The notes: generated by a model from the letters alone, not told the origin. A DNA stretch of 64,000 bases from Anomaloglossus baeobatrachus (GCF_048569485.1 NW_027442223.1:62001-126000), one strand, 5' to 3'; shown: positions 1 through 12,499, numbered from the stretch's first letter. Translations and numbers: made by a program.

Positions 1-25
1 GCAGTACCTCCAGGAACGGTGCACC
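1..25 (+). ncRNA. U2 snRNA, 3' end only (cut by window edge)
   Basis: These bases equal the last 25 positions (163-187) of the U2 gene: the 3' arm of stem-loop IV and the terminal GGTGCACC. Its 3' box is at 39-53. The rest of the gene lies to the left of the window. Confidence 0.95.
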
Positions 26-483
26 CCTTCTTAACCCAGTTTCCAAAAGCAGAACTCAATTCACCTGATTCATATTAGCCCGATTTAATGAATTGGAAGA
101 AAGCATACGTCTTCATATGCACCTCAATTTGGCCCATTCACTTTTCACACTTCCTCCTTTTGTTTTTTATCTTTCACACTTTTGACTTTCTTTATTCATC
201 CAAATAGCAAACTCATCACCACTCAACCTGACCAACTCGGCTATGTCCCCGTGCTGCAGTTCTCTGTCTTATCTAGATCATTTGCAATTGAATGGAATAG
301 ATCCCTTTTGGACAAAGTGGATTCACCTGCTGCTGCAGTGACCACAGGTGTGATAACATCTAGAATTGGCATCTGGTGCGATCTCTCCGCTTCCACTCCA
401 AAGAAAGTTACCTGTTTATTCCTATCATGCATTGGTTTTTGGGGTTTTCTTTGAGTAATGATGATCTCTTTAGTAGTCTGTTG

Positions 484-497
484 GCGCCCTCTCCTGG
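484..497 (-). promoter_or_regulatory. CTCF-like binding motif
   Basis: GCGCCCTCTCCTGG (CCAGGAGAGGGCGC on the other strand) matches 13 of 14 positions of the vertebrate CTCF core CCANYAGRKGGCRS. It lies 933 bases upstream of U2 and is repeated once per unit, always in the same orientation. Confidence 0.5.
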
Positions 498-860
498 AGG
501 AATAGTTTGCTTGCTCTTGGACATTCTAAAAGAGAGGTCATGATAGACATTGAGCTTCTGAGCTCAATTGGGGACAGTCATGGGTGATGAATGTTTGCAA
601 CCTACTGCGAAGCCTCATACCGCAATATAAGGAACGTCAAATACTAAGAAAGGGCGGCCTATGAAAGAATTACTACTTTCAATAAGTACACTTAAACGGC
701 TAATTGGGAATAGAAAAACTGTAAAAAGCCCTCTGAGAAAGCCCCCCTCTAACCTTTGATAGTAAGCTTTTCTGTAGTCTGCCTGTTGATGTATTTTCCG
801 TTTGAACTGTGCACAACATGAAGAGACGGAACACTGGCGGCTTGTCACAATGCCCCCCGA

Positions 861-868
861 TGACATCA
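861..868 (+). promoter_or_regulatory. CRE-like site
   Basis: TGACATCA differs by one base from the ATF/CREB palindrome TGACGTCA. It lies at -556 in each unit, about 50 bases upstream of the G-quadruplex motif. An 8-base motif can occur by chance. Confidence 0.25.
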
Positions 869-918
869 CAATAGCGCTGCTGCCTAGAAAACAAGCTGCG
901 CAGAAGAAGTTGTTCTTT

Positions 919-933
919 GGGTGGGAGGGTGGG
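919..933 (+). other. G-quadruplex motif
   Basis: GGGTGGGAGGGTGGG has four G3 runs with single-base loops, the form that folds most stably. It is on the same strand as U2, 498 bases upstream of its start, and opens a purine-rich tract that runs to about 1115. It is present once per unit. Confidence 0.75.
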
Positions 934-1230
934 CTAGTGGAAGGAGGGGGCAATCTCTTTTTTTCCCGGGTGGTAGGGGGATGACAGGAGAAGGGAAGCG
1001 GGTGGTGAGAAAGGTACAGAGGGCAGGGTTTGGGGGCTGGGAAGGAAAGGGAAAAGATTAGGGTTTGGGGATGATGAAAGGGCTTTCTACGGGTAAGGAT
1101 GGCAAAGGGTGGCAGTGACGGAAAGTCAGGCAACCTGTCCTGTCCGTCTTTTTGTATCGTGAATTGGAAAGACTGCAAGGGGGAGGGGAGTTGCTTGCGC
1201 CCTAAAGGAGGAGTTATTCAGATTCATTGC

Positions 1231-1250
1231 AGTGGGCGGCGGCTGCAAAA
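1231..1250 (+). promoter_or_regulatory. Candidate distal sequence element (DSE)
   Basis: A GC box (GGGCGG, 1234-1239) stands next to CTGCAAAA (1243-1250), which matches 6 of 8 bases of the reverse octamer ATGCAAAT. Vertebrate U2 enhancers typically combine an octamer and an Sp1 site near -200; this pair is at -186 to -167. It recurs in every unit. Confidence 0.4.
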
Positions 1251-1354
1251 CGCACCATTCTTCTTGTTTTGGCTCTGCAAAGCAGCCTTTTCAAGGGTTG
1301 GCTTGGGTGACAAAATGTCTTGTGTAGGCGTGGGTTTGTCTCCCTCTCGCTCTC

Positions 1355-1374
1355 TCTCCCTAAGATGTGTCCGG
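1355..1374 (+). promoter_or_regulatory. Candidate proximal sequence element (PSE)
   Basis: The segment from -62 to -43 (TCTCCCTAAGATGTGTCCGG) lies where vertebrate U2 PSEs lie and shows a loose match to the PSE pattern (CCCTAA core). Placement is the main argument; the match is weak. It recurs in every unit. Confidence 0.35.
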
Positions 1375-1416
1375 CATAGGCCAGGGTGCCACTCGAGGCC
1401 CAAACCAATTCTGGTT

Positions 1417-1603
1417 ATCGCTTCTCGGCCTTTTGGCTAAGATCAAGTGTAGTATCTGTTCTTATCAGTTTAATATCTGATACGTCCCCTATCTGGGGAC
1501 CATATATTAAATGGATTTTTAGAACAGGGAGATGGAAAAAGAGCTTGCTCTGTCCACTCCACGCATTGACCTGGTATTGCAGTACCTCCAGGAACGGTGC
1601 ACC
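1417..1603 (+). ncRNA. RNU2: U2 spliceosomal snRNA (reference copy)
   Basis: U2 pairs with the intron branch point in the major spliceosome. The 187-base sequence starts ATCGCTTCTCGGCC, as vertebrate U2 does. In order it shows stem I (positions 5-25), the branch-point recognition segment GTAGTA (33-38), stem-loop IIa/b, the Sm site (GATTTTTAG near 95-104), stem III (GGAG...CTCC) and stem-loop IV (154-158 pairing with 172-176), ending GGTGCACC. There is no TATA box near -25, as expected for a polymerase II snRNA gene. A vertebrate 3' box follows at 1617-1631. All other copies are compared with this one. Confidence 0.98.
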
Positions 1604-1616
1604 CCTTCTTAACCCA

Positions 1617-1631
1617 GTTTCCAAAAGCAGA
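1617..1631 (+). terminator. snRNA 3' box
   Basis: GTTTCCAAAAGCAGA fits the vertebrate 3' box consensus GTTTN(0-3)AAARNNAGA with no mismatch. It starts 14 bases after the U2 3' end. In polymerase II snRNA genes this element directs Integrator-dependent 3' end formation. The same box lies at U2 start +200 to +214 in every unit. Confidence 0.9.
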
Positions 1632-2994
1632 ACTCAATTCACCTGATTCATATTAGCCCGATTTAATGAATTGGAAGAAAGCATACGTCTTCATATGCAC
1701 CTCAATTTGGCCCATTCACTTTTCACACTTCCTCCTTTTGTTTTTTATCTTTCACACTTTTGACTTTCTTTATTCATCCAAATAGCAAACTCATCACCAC
1801 TCAACCTGACCAACTCGGCTATGTCCCCGTGCTGCAGTTCTCTGTCTTATCTAGATCATTTGCAATTGAATGGAATAGATCCCTTTTGGACAAAGTGGAT
1901 TCACCTGCTGCTGCAGTGACCACAGGTGTGATAACATCTAGAATTGGCATCTGGTGCGATCTCTCCGCTTCCACTCCAAAGAAAGTTACCTGTTTATTCC
2001 TATCATGCATTGGTTTTTGGGGTTTTCTTTGAGTAATGATGATCTCTTTAGTAGTCTGTTGGCGCCCTCTCCTGGAGGAATAGTTTGCTTGCTCTTGGAC
2101 ATTCTAAAAGAGAGGTCATGATAGACATTGAGCTTCTGAGCTCAATTGGGGACAGTCATGGGTGATGAATGTTTGCAACCTACTGCGAAGCCTCATACCG
2201 CAATATAAGGAACGTCAAATACTAAGAAAGGGCGGCCTATGAAAGAATTACTACTTTCAATAAGTACACTTAAACGGCTAATTGGGAATAGAAAAACTGT
2301 AAAAAGCCCTCTGAGAAAGCCCCCCTCTAACCTTTGATAGTAAGCTTTTCTGTAGTCTGCCTGTTGATGTATTTTCCGTTTGAACTGTGCACAACATGAA
2401 GAGACGGAACACTGGCGGCTTGTCACAATGCCCCCCGATGACATCACAATAGCGCTGCTGCCTAGAAAACAAGCTGCGCAGAAGAAGTTGTTCTTTGGGT
2501 GGGAGGGTGGGCTAGTGGAAGGAGGGGGCAATCTCTTTTTTTCCCGGGTGGTAGGGGGATGACAGGAGAAGGGAAGCGGGTGGTGAGAAAGGTACAGAGG
2601 GCAGGGTTTGGGGGCTGGGAAGGAAAGGGAAAAGATTAGGGTTTGGGGATGATGAAAGGGCTTTCTACGGGTAAGGATGGCAAAGGGTGGCAGTGACGGA
2701 AAGTCAGGCAACCTGTCCTGTCCGTCTTTTTGTATCGTGAATTGGAAAGACTGCAAGGGGGAGGGGAGTTGCTTGCGCCCTAAAGGAGGAGTTATTCAGA
2801 TTCATTGCAGTGGGCGGCGGCTGCAAAACGCACCATTCTTCTTGTTTTGGCTCTGCAAAGCAGCCTTTTCAAGGGTTGGCTTGGGTGACAAAATGTCTTG
2901 TGTAGGCGTGGGTTTGTCTCCCTCTCGCTCTCTCTCCCTAAGATGTGTCCGGCATAGGCCAGGGTGCCACTCGAGGCCCAAACCAATTCTGGTT

Positions 2995-3181
2995 ATCGCT
3001 TCTCGGCCTTTTGGCTAAGATCAAGTGTAGTATCTGTTCTTATCAGTTTAATATCTGATACGTCCCCTATCTGGGGACCATATATTAAATGGATTTTTAG
3101 AACAGGGAGATGGAAAAAGAGCTTGCTCTGTCCACTCCACGCATTGACCTGGTATTGCAGTACCTCCAGGAACGGTGCACC
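2995..3181 (+). ncRNA. RNU2: U2 snRNA copy
   Basis: Same sequence as the reference copy; 3' box at 3195-3209. Confidence 0.97.
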
Positions 3182-4572
3182 CCTTCTTAACCCAGTTTCC
3201 AAAAGCAGAACTCAATTCACCTGATTCATATTAGCCCGATTTAATGAATTGGAAGAAAGCATACGTCTTCATATGCACCTCAATTTGGCCCATTCACTTT
3301 TCACACTTCCTCCTTTTGTTTTTTATCTTTCACACTTTTGACTTTCTTTATTCATCCAAATAGCAAACTCATCACCACTCAACCTGACCAACTCGGCTAT
3401 GTCCCCGTGCTGCAGTTCTCTGTCTTATCTAGATCATTTGCAATTGAATGGAATAGATCCCTTTTGGACAAAGTGGATTCACCTGCTGCTGCAGTGACCA
3501 CAGGTGTGATAACATCTAGAATTGGCATCTGGTGCGATCTCTCCGCTTCCACTCCAAAGAAAGTTACCTGTTTATTCCTATCATGCATTGGTTTTTGGGG
3601 TTTTCTTTGAGTAATGATGATCTCTTTAGTAGTCTGTTGGCGCCCTCTCCTGGAGGAATAGTTTGCTTGCTCTTGGACATTCTAAAAGAGAGGTCATGAT
3701 AGACATTGAGCTTCTGAGCTCAATTGGGGACAGTCATGGGTGATGAATGTTTGCAACCTACTGCGAAGCCTCATACCGCAATATAAGGAACGTCAAATAC
3801 TAAGAAAGGGCGGCCTATGAAAGAATTACTACTTTCAATAAGTACACTTAAACGGCTAATTGGGAATAGAAAAACTGTAAAAAGCCCTCTGAGAAAGCCC
3901 CCCTCTAACCTTTGATAGTAAGCTTTTCTGTAGTCTGCCTGTTGATGTATTTTCCGTTTGAACTGTGCACAACATGAAGAGACGGAACACTGGCGGCTTG
4001 TCACAATGCCCCCCGATGACATCACAATAGCGCTGCTGCCTAGAAAACAAGCTGCGCAGAAGAAGTTGTTCTTTGGGTGGGAGGGTGGGCTAGTGGAAGG
4101 AGGGGGCAATCTCTTTTTTTCCCGGGTGGTAGGGGGATGACAGGAGAAGGGAAGCGGGTGGTGAGAAAGGTACAGAGGGCAGGGTTTGGGGGCTGGGAAG
4201 GAAAGGGAAAAGATTAGGGTTTGGGGATGATGAAAGGGCTTTCTACGGGTAAGGATGGCAAAGGGTGGCAGTGACGGAAAGTCAGGCAACCTGTCCTGTC
4301 CGTCTTTTTGTATCGTGAATTGGAAAGACTGCAAGGGGGAGGGGAGTTGCTTGCGCCCTAAAGGAGGAGTTATTCAGATTCATTGCAGTGGGCGGCGGCT
4401 GCAAAACGCACCATTCTTCTTGTTTTGGCTCTGCAAAGCAGCCTTTTCAAGGGTTGGCTTGGGTGACAAAATGTCTTGTGTAGGCGTGGGTTTGTCTCCC
4501 TCTCGCTCTCTCTCCCTAAGATGTGTCCGGCATAGGCCAGGGTGCCACTCGAGGCCCAAACCAATTCTGGTT

Positions 4573-4759
4573 ATCGCTTCTCGGCCTTTTGGCTAAGATC
4601 AAGTGTAGTATCTGTTCTTATCAGTTTAATATCTGATACGTCCCCTATCTGGGGACCATATATTAAATGGATTTTTAGAACAGGGAGATGGAAAAAGAGC
4701 TTGCTCTGTCCACTCCACGCATTGACCTGGTATTGCAGTACCTCCAGGAACGGTGCACC
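4573..4759 (+). ncRNA. RNU2: U2 snRNA copy
   Basis: Same sequence as the reference copy; 3' box at 4773-4787. Confidence 0.97.
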
Positions 4760-6150
4760 CCTTCTTAACCCAGTTTCCAAAAGCAGAACTCAATTCACCT
4801 GATTCATATTAGCCCGATTTAATGAATTGGAAGAAAGCATACGTCTTCATATGCACCTCAATTTGGCCCATTCACTTTTCACACTTCCTCCTTTTGTTTT
4901 TTATCTTTCACACTTTTGACTTTCTTTATTCATCCAAATAGCAAACTCATCACCACTCAACCTGACCAACTCGGCTATGTCCCCGTGCTGCAGTTCTCTG
5001 TCTTATCTAGATCATTTGCAATTGAATGGAATAGATCCCTTTTGGACAAAGTGGATTCACCTGCTGCTGCAGTGACCACAGGTGTGATAACATCTAGAAT
5101 TGGCATCTGGTGCGATCTCTCCGCTTCCACTCCAAAGAAAGTTACCTGTTTATTCCTATCATGCATTGGTTTTTGGGGTTTTCTTTGAGTAATGATGATC
5201 TCTTTAGTAGTCTGTTGGCGCCCTCTCCTGGAGGAATAGTTTGCTTGCTCTTGGACATTCTAAAAGAGAGGTCATGATAGACATTGAGCTTCTGAGCTCA
5301 ATTGGGGACAGTCATGGGTGATGAATGTTTGCAACCTACTGCGAAGCCTCATACCGCAATATAAGGAACGTCAAATACTAAGAAAGGGCGGCCTATGAAA
5401 GAATTACTACTTTCAATAAGTACACTTAAACGGCTAATTGGGAATAGAAAAACTGTAAAAAGCCCTCTGAGAAAGCCCCCCTCTAACCTTTGATAGTAAG
5501 CTTTTCTGTAGTCTGCCTGTTGATGTATTTTCCGTTTGAACTGTGCACAACATGAAGAGACGGAACACTGGCGGCTTGTCACAATGCCCCCCGATGACAT
5601 CACAATAGCGCTGCTGCCTAGAAAACAAGCTGCGCAGAAGAAGTTGTTCTTTGGGTGGGAGGGTGGGCTAGTGGAAGGAGGGGGCAATCTCTTTTTTTCC
5701 CGGGTGGTAGGGGGATGACAGGAGAAGGGAAGCGGGTGGTGAGAAAGGTACAGAGGGCAGGGTTTGGGGGCTGGGAAGGAAAGGGAAAAGATTAGGGTTT
5801 GGGGATGATGAAAGGGCTTTCTACGGGTAAGGATGGCAAAGGGTGGCAGTGACGGAAAGTCAGGCAACCTGTCCTGTCCGTCTTTTTGTATCGTGAATTG
5901 GAAAGACTGCAAGGGGGAGGGGAGTTGCTTGCGCCCTAAAGGAGGAGTTATTCAGATTCATTGCAGTGGGCGGCGGCTGCAAAACGCACCATTCTTCTTG
6001 TTTTGGCTCTGCAAAGCAGCCTTTTCAAGGGTTGGCTTGGGTGACAAAATGTCTTGTGTAGGCGTGGGTTTGTCTCCCTCTCGCTCTCTCTCCCTAAGAT
6101 GTGTCCGGCATAGGCCAGGGTGCCACTCGAGGCCCAAACCAATTCTGGTT

Positions 6151-6337
6151 ATCGCTTCTCGGCCTTTTGGCTAAGATCAAGTGTAGTATCTGTTCTTATC
6201 AGTTTAATATCTGATACGTCCCCTATCTGGGGACCATATATTAAATGGATTTTTAGAACAGGGAGATGGAAAAAGAGCTTGCTCTGTCCACTCCACGCAT
6301 TGACCTGGTATTGCAGTACCTCCAGGAACGGTGCACC
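6151..6337 (+). ncRNA. RNU2: U2 snRNA copy
   Basis: Same sequence as the reference copy; 3' box at 6351-6365. Confidence 0.97.
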
Positions 6338-7728
6338 CCTTCTTAACCCAGTTTCCAAAAGCAGAACTCAATTCACCTGATTCATATTAGCCCGATTTAA
6401 TGAATTGGAAGAAAGCATACGTCTTCATATGCACCTCAATTTGGCCCATTCACTTTTCACACTTCCTCCTTTTGTTTTTTATCTTTCACACTTTTGACTT
6501 TCTTTATTCATCCAAATAGCAAACTCATCACCACTCAACCTGACCAACTCGGCTATGTCCCCGTGCTGCAGTTCTCTGTCTTATCTAGATCATTTGCAAT
6601 TGAATGGAATAGATCCCTTTTGGACAAAGTGGATTCACCTGCTGCTGCAGTGACCACAGGTGTGATAACATCTAGAATTGGCATCTGGTGCGATCTCTCC
6701 GCTTCCACTCCAAAGAAAGTTACCTGTTTATTCCTATCATGCATTGGTTTTTGGGGTTTTCTTTGAGTAATGATGATCTCTTTAGTAGTCTGTTGGCGCC
6801 CTCTCCTGGAGGAATAGTTTGCTTGCTCTTGGACATTCTAAAAGAGAGGTCATGATAGACATTGAGCTTCTGAGCTCAATTGGGGACAGTCATGGGTGAT
6901 GAATGTTTGCAACCTACTGCGAAGCCTCATACCGCAATATAAGGAACGTCAAATACTAAGAAAGGGCGGCCTATGAAAGAATTACTACTTTCAATAAGTA
7001 CACTTAAACGGCTAATTGGGAATAGAAAAACTGTAAAAAGCCCTCTGAGAAAGCCCCCCTCTAACCTTTGATAGTAAGCTTTTCTGTAGTCTGCCTGTTG
7101 ATGTATTTTCCGTTTGAACTGTGCACAACATGAAGAGACGGAACACTGGCGGCTTGTCACAATGCCCCCCGATGACATCACAATAGCGCTGCTGCCTAGA
7201 AAACAAGCTGCGCAGAAGAAGTTGTTCTTTGGGTGGGAGGGTGGGCTAGTGGAAGGAGGGGGCAATCTCTTTTTTTCCCGGGTGGTAGGGGGATGACAGG
7301 AGAAGGGAAGCGGGTGGTGAGAAAGGTACAGAGGGCAGGGTTTGGGGGCTGGGAAGGAAAGGGAAAAGATTAGGGTTTGGGGATGATGAAAGGGCTTTCT
7401 ACGGGTAAGGATGGCAAAGGGTGGCAGTGACGGAAAGTCAGGCAACCTGTCCTGTCCGTCTTTTTGTATCGTGAATTGGAAAGACTGCAAGGGGGAGGGG
7501 AGTTGCTTGCGCCCTAAAGGAGGAGTTATTCAGATTCATTGCAGTGGGCGGCGGCTGCAAAACGCACCATTCTTCTTGTTTTGGCTCTGCAAAGCAGCCT
7601 TTTCAAGGGTTGGCTTGGGTGACAAAATGTCTTGTGTAGGCGTGGGTTTGTCTCCCTCTCGCTCTCTCTCCCTAAGATGTGTCCGGCATAGGCCAGGGTG
7701 CCACTCGAGGCCCAAACCAATTCTGGTT

Positions 7729-7915
7729 ATCGCTTCTCGGCCTTTTGGCTAAGATCAAGTGTAGTATCTGTTCTTATCAGTTTAATATCTGATACGTCCC
7801 CTATCTGGGGACCATATATTAAATGGATTTTTAGAACAGGGAGATGGAAAAAGAGCTTGCTCTGTCCACTCCACGCATTGACCTGGTATTGCAGTACCTC
7901 CAGTAACGGTGCACC
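7729..7915 (+). ncRNA. RNU2: U2 snRNA copy with a stem IV change
   Basis: One base differs from the reference: G to T at 7904, U2 position 176. In the usual fold, positions 154-158 (CCTGG) pair with 172-176 (CCAGG), so this removes the basal C-G pair of stem-loop IV, the hairpin bound by U2A'/U2B''. Promoter region and 3' box (7929-7943) are unchanged, so it may still be transcribed as a variant U2. Confidence 0.95.
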
Positions 7916-9306
7916 CCTTCTTAACCCAGTTTCCAAAAGCAGAACTCAATTCACCTGATTCATATTAGCCCGATTTAATGAATTGGAAGAAAGCATACGT
8001 CTTCATATGCACCTCAATTTGGCCCATTCACTTTTCACACTTCCTCCTTTTGTTTTTTATCTTTCACACTTTTGACTTTCTTTATTCATCCAAATAGCAA
8101 ACTCATCACCACTCAACCTGACCAACTCGGCTATGTCCCCGTGCTGCAGTTCTCTGTCTTATCTAGATCATTTGCAATTGAATGGAATAGATCCCTTTTG
8201 GACAAAGTGGATTCACCTGCTGCTGCAGTGACCACAGGTGTGATAACATCTAGAATTGGCATCTGGTGCGATCTCTCCGCTTCCACTCCAAAGAAAGTTA
8301 CCTGTTTATTCCTATCATGCATTGGTTTTTGGGGTTTTCTTTGAGTAATGATGATCTCTTTAGTAGTCTGTTGGCGCCCTCTCCTGGAGGAATAGTTTGC
8401 TTGCTCTTGGACATTCTAAAAGAGAGGTCATGATAGACATTGAGCTTCTGAGCTCAATTGGGGACAGTCATGGGTGATGAATGTTTGCAACCTACTGCGA
8501 AGCCTCATACCGCAATATAAGGAACGTCAAATACTAAGAAAGGGCGGCCTATGAAAGAATTACTACTTTCAATAAGTACACTTAAACGGCTAATTGGGAA
8601 TAGAAAAACTGTAAAAAGCCCTCTGAGAAAGCCCCCCTCTAACCTTTGATAGTAAGCTTTTCTGTAGTCTGCCTGTTGATGTATTTTCCGTTTGAACTGT
8701 GCACAACATGAAGAGACGGAACACTGGCGGCTTGTCACAATGCCCCCCGATGACATCACAATAGCGCTGCTGCCTAGAAAACAAGCTGCGCAGAAGAAGT
8801 TGTTCTTTGGGTGGGAGGGTGGGCTAGTGGAAGGAGGGGGCAATCTCTTTTTTTCCCGGGTGGTAGGGGGATGACAGGAGAAGGGAAGCGGGTGGTGAGA
8901 AAGGTACAGAGGGCAGGGTTTGGGGGCTGGGAAGGAAAGGGAAAAGATTAGGGTTTGGGGATGATGAAAGGGCTTTCTACGGGTAAGGATGGCAAAGGGT
9001 GGCAGTGACGGAAAGTCAGGCAACCTGTCCTGTCCGTCTTTTTGTATCGTGAATTGGAAAGACTGCAAGGGGGAGGGGAGTTGCTTGCGCCCTAAAGGAG
9101 GAGTTATTCAGATTCATTGCAGTGGGCGGCGGCTGCAAAACGCACCATTCTTCTTGTTTTGGCTCTGCAAAGCAGCCTTTTCAAGGGTTGGCTTGGGTGA
9201 CAAAATGTCTTGTGTAGGCGTGGGTTTGTCTCCCTCTCGCTCTCTCTCCCTAAGATGTGTCCGGCATAGGCCAGGGTGCCACTCGAGGCCCAAACCAATT
9301 CTGGTT

Positions 9307-9493
9307 ATCGCTTCTCGGCCTTTTGGCTAAGATCAAGTGTAGTATCTGTTCTTATCAGTTTAATATCTGATACGTCCCCTATCTGGGGACCATATATTAA
9401 ATGGATTTTTAGAACAGGGAGATGGAAAAAGAGCTTGCTCTGTCCACTCCACGCATTGACCTGGTATTGCAGTACCTCCAGGAACGGTGCACC
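9307..9493 (+). ncRNA. RNU2: U2 snRNA copy
   Basis: Same sequence as the reference copy; 3' box at 9507-9521. Confidence 0.97.
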
Positions 9494-10884
9494 CCTTCTT
9501 AACCCAGTTTCCAAAAGCAGAACTCAATTCACCTGATTCATATTAGCCCGATTTAATGAATTGGAAGAAAGCATACGTCTTCATATGCACCTCAATTTGG
9601 CCCATTCACTTTTCACACTTCCTCCTTTTGTTTTTTATCTTTCACACTTTTGACTTTCTTTATTCATCCAAATAGCAAACTCATCACCACTCAACCTGAC
9701 CAACTCGGCTATGTCCCCGTGCTGCAGTTCTCTGTCTTATCTAGATCATTTGCAATTGAATGGAATAGATCCCTTTTGGACAAAGTGGATTCACCTGCTG
9801 CTGCAGTGACCACAGGTGTGATAACATCTAGAATTGGCATCTGGTGCGATCTCTCCGCTTCCACTCCAAAGAAAGTTACCTGTTTATTCCTATCATGCAT
9901 TGGTTTTTGGGGTTTTCTTTGAGTAATGATGATCTCTTTAGTAGTCTGTTGGCGCCCTCTCCTGGAGGAATAGTTTGCTTGCTCTTGGACATTCTAAAAG
10001 AGAGGTCATGATAGACATTGAGCTTCTGAGCTCAATTGGGGACAGTCATGGGTGATGAATGTTTGCAACCTACTGCGAAGCCTCATACCGCAATATAAGG
10101 AACGTCAAATACTAAGAAAGGGCGGCCTATGAAAGAATTACTACTTTCAATAAGTACACTTAAACGGCTAATTGGGAATAGAAAAACTGTAAAAAGCCCT
10201 CTGAGAAAGCCCCCCTCTAACCTTTGATAGTAAGCTTTTCTGTAGTCTGCCTGTTGATGTATTTTCCGTTTGAACTGTGCACAACATGAAGAGACGGAAC
10301 ACTGGCGGCTTGTCACAATGCCCCCCGATGACATCACAATAGCGCTGCTGCCTAGAAAACAAGCTGCGCAGAAGAAGTTGTTCTTTGGGTGGGAGGGTGG
10401 GCTAGTGGAAGGAGGGGGCAATCTCTTTTTTTCCCGGGTGGTAGGGGGATGACAGGAGAAGGGAAGCGGGTGGTGAGAAAGGTACAGAGGGCAGGGTTTG
10501 GGGGCTGGGAAGGAAAGGGAAAAGATTAGGGTTTGGGGATGATGAAAGGGCTTTCTACGGGTAAGGATGGCAAAGGGTGGCAGTGACGGAAAGTCAGGCA
10601 ACCTGTCCTGTCCGTCTTTTTGTATCGTGAATTGGAAAGACTGCAAGGGGGAGGGGAGTTGCTTGCGCCCTAAAGGAGGAGTTATTCAGATTCATTGCAG
10701 TGGGCGGCGGCTGCAAAACGCACCATTCTTCTTGTTTTGGCTCTGCAAAGCAGCCTTTTCAAGGGTTGGCTTGGGTGACAAAATGTCTTGTGTAGGCGTG
10801 GGTTTGTCTCCCTCTCGCTCTCTCTCCCTAAGATGTGTCCGGCATAGGCCAGGGTGCCACTCGAGGCCCAAACCAATTCTGGTT

Positions 10885-11071
10885 ATCGCTTCTCGGCCTT
10901 TTGGCTAAGATCAAGTGTAGTATCTGTTCTTATCAGTTTAATATCTGATACGTCCCCTATCTGGGGACCATATATTAAATGGATTTTTAGAACAGGGAGA
11001 TGGAAAAAGAGCTTGCTCTGTCCACTCCACGCATTGACCTGGTATTGCAGTACCTCCAGGAACGGTGCACC
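10885..11071 (+). ncRNA. RNU2: U2 snRNA copy
   Basis: Same sequence as the reference copy; 3' box at 11085-11099. Last intact copy before the first 895-bp insert. Confidence 0.97.
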
Positions 11072-12499
11072 CCTTCTTAACCCAGTTTCCAAAAGCAGAA
11101 CTCAATTCACCTGATTCATATTAGCCCGATTTAATGAATTGGAAGAAAGCATACGTCTTCATATGCACCTCAATTTGGCCCATTCACTTTTCACACTTCC
11201 TCCTTTTGTTTTTTATCTTTCACACTTTTGACTTTCTTTATTCATCCAAATAGCAAACTCATCACCACTCAACCTGACCAACTCGGCTATGTCCCCGTGC
11301 TGCAGTTCTCTGTCTTATCTAGATCATTTGCAATTGAATGGAATAGATCCCTTTTGGACAAAGTGGATTCACCTGCTGCTGCAGTGACCACAGGTGTGAT
11401 AACATCTAGAATTGGCATCTGGTGCGATCTCTCCGCTTCCACTCCAAAGAAAGTTACCTGTTTATTCCTATCATGCATTGGTTTTTGGGGTTTTCTTTGA
11501 GTAATGATGATCTCTTTAGTAGTCTGTTGGCGCCCTCTCCTGGAGGAATAGTTTGCTTGCTCTTGGACATTCTAAAAGAGAGGTCATGATAGACATTGAG
11601 CTTCTGAGCTCAATTGGGGACAGTCATGGGTGATGAATGTTTGCAACCTACTGCGAAGCCTCATACCGCAATATAAGGAACGTCAAATACTAAGAAAGGG
11701 CGGCCTATGAAAGAATTACTACTTTCAATAAGTACACTTAAACGGCTAATTGGGAATAGAAAAACTGTAAAAAGCCCTCTGAGAAAGCCCCCCTCTAACC
11801 TTTGATAGTAAGCTTTTCTGTAGTCTGCCTGTTGATGTATTTTCCGTTTGAACTGTGCACAACATGAAGAGACGGAACACTGGCGGCTTGTCACAATGCC
11901 CCCCGATGACATCACAATAGCGCTGCTGCCTAGAAAACAAGCTGCGCAGAAGAAGTTGTTCTTTGGGTGGGAGGGTGGGCTAGTGGAAGGAGGGGGCAAT
12001 CTCTTTTTTTCCCGGGTGGTAGGGGGATGACAGGAGAAGGGAAGCGGGTGGTGAGAAAGGTACAGAGGGCAGGGTTTGGGGGCTGGGAAGGAAAGGGAAA
12101 AGATTAGGGTTTGGGGATGATGAAAGGGCTTTCTACGGGTAAGGATGGCAAAGGGTGGCAGTGACGGAAAGTCAGGCAACCTGTCCTGTCCGTCTTTTTG
12201 TATCGTGAATTGGAAAGACTGCAAGGGGGAGGGGAGTTGCTTGCGCCCTAAAGGAGGAGTTATTCAGATTCATTGCAGTGGGCGGCGGCTGCAAAACGCA
12301 CCATTCTTCTTGTTTTGGCTCTGCAAAGCAGCCTTTTCAAGGGTTGGCTTGGGTGACAAAATGTCTTGTGTAGCCGTGGGTTTGTCTCCCTCTCGCTCTC
12401 TCTCCCTAAGATGTGTCCGGCATAGGCCAGGGTGCCACTCGAGGCCCAAACCAATTCTGGTTATCGCTTCTCGGCCTTTTGGCTAAGATCAAGTGTAGT

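Noticed and set aside
280-287. Octamer-like ATTTGCAA as U2 enhancer
   Set aside because: It lies more than 1.1 kb upstream of the next U2 and downstream of the previous one, far from the usual DSE place near -200.
662-681. Inverted repeat TGAAAG...CTTTCA in the spacer
   Set aside because: A 6-bp stem with an 8-base loop is expected by chance in a 1.4-kb spacer and has no supporting context.
1058-1063. TTAGGG telomere-like hexamer in the purine tract
   Set aside because: A single hexamer followed by TTTGGGG; no tandem repeat.
615-1178. 187-codon open frame on the minus strand, repeated in every unit
   Set aside because: It begins at TTG, not ATG, runs through the promoter-distal purine tract, gives a low-complexity Pro/Ser-rich peptide, and repeats only because the unit repeats. 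The other short spacer frames fail for similar reasons.
54-1230. A second small RNA gene (U1, U4, U5, U6, 5S or tRNA) in the spacer
   Set aside because: I looked for their diagnostic starts and internal boxes and found none.
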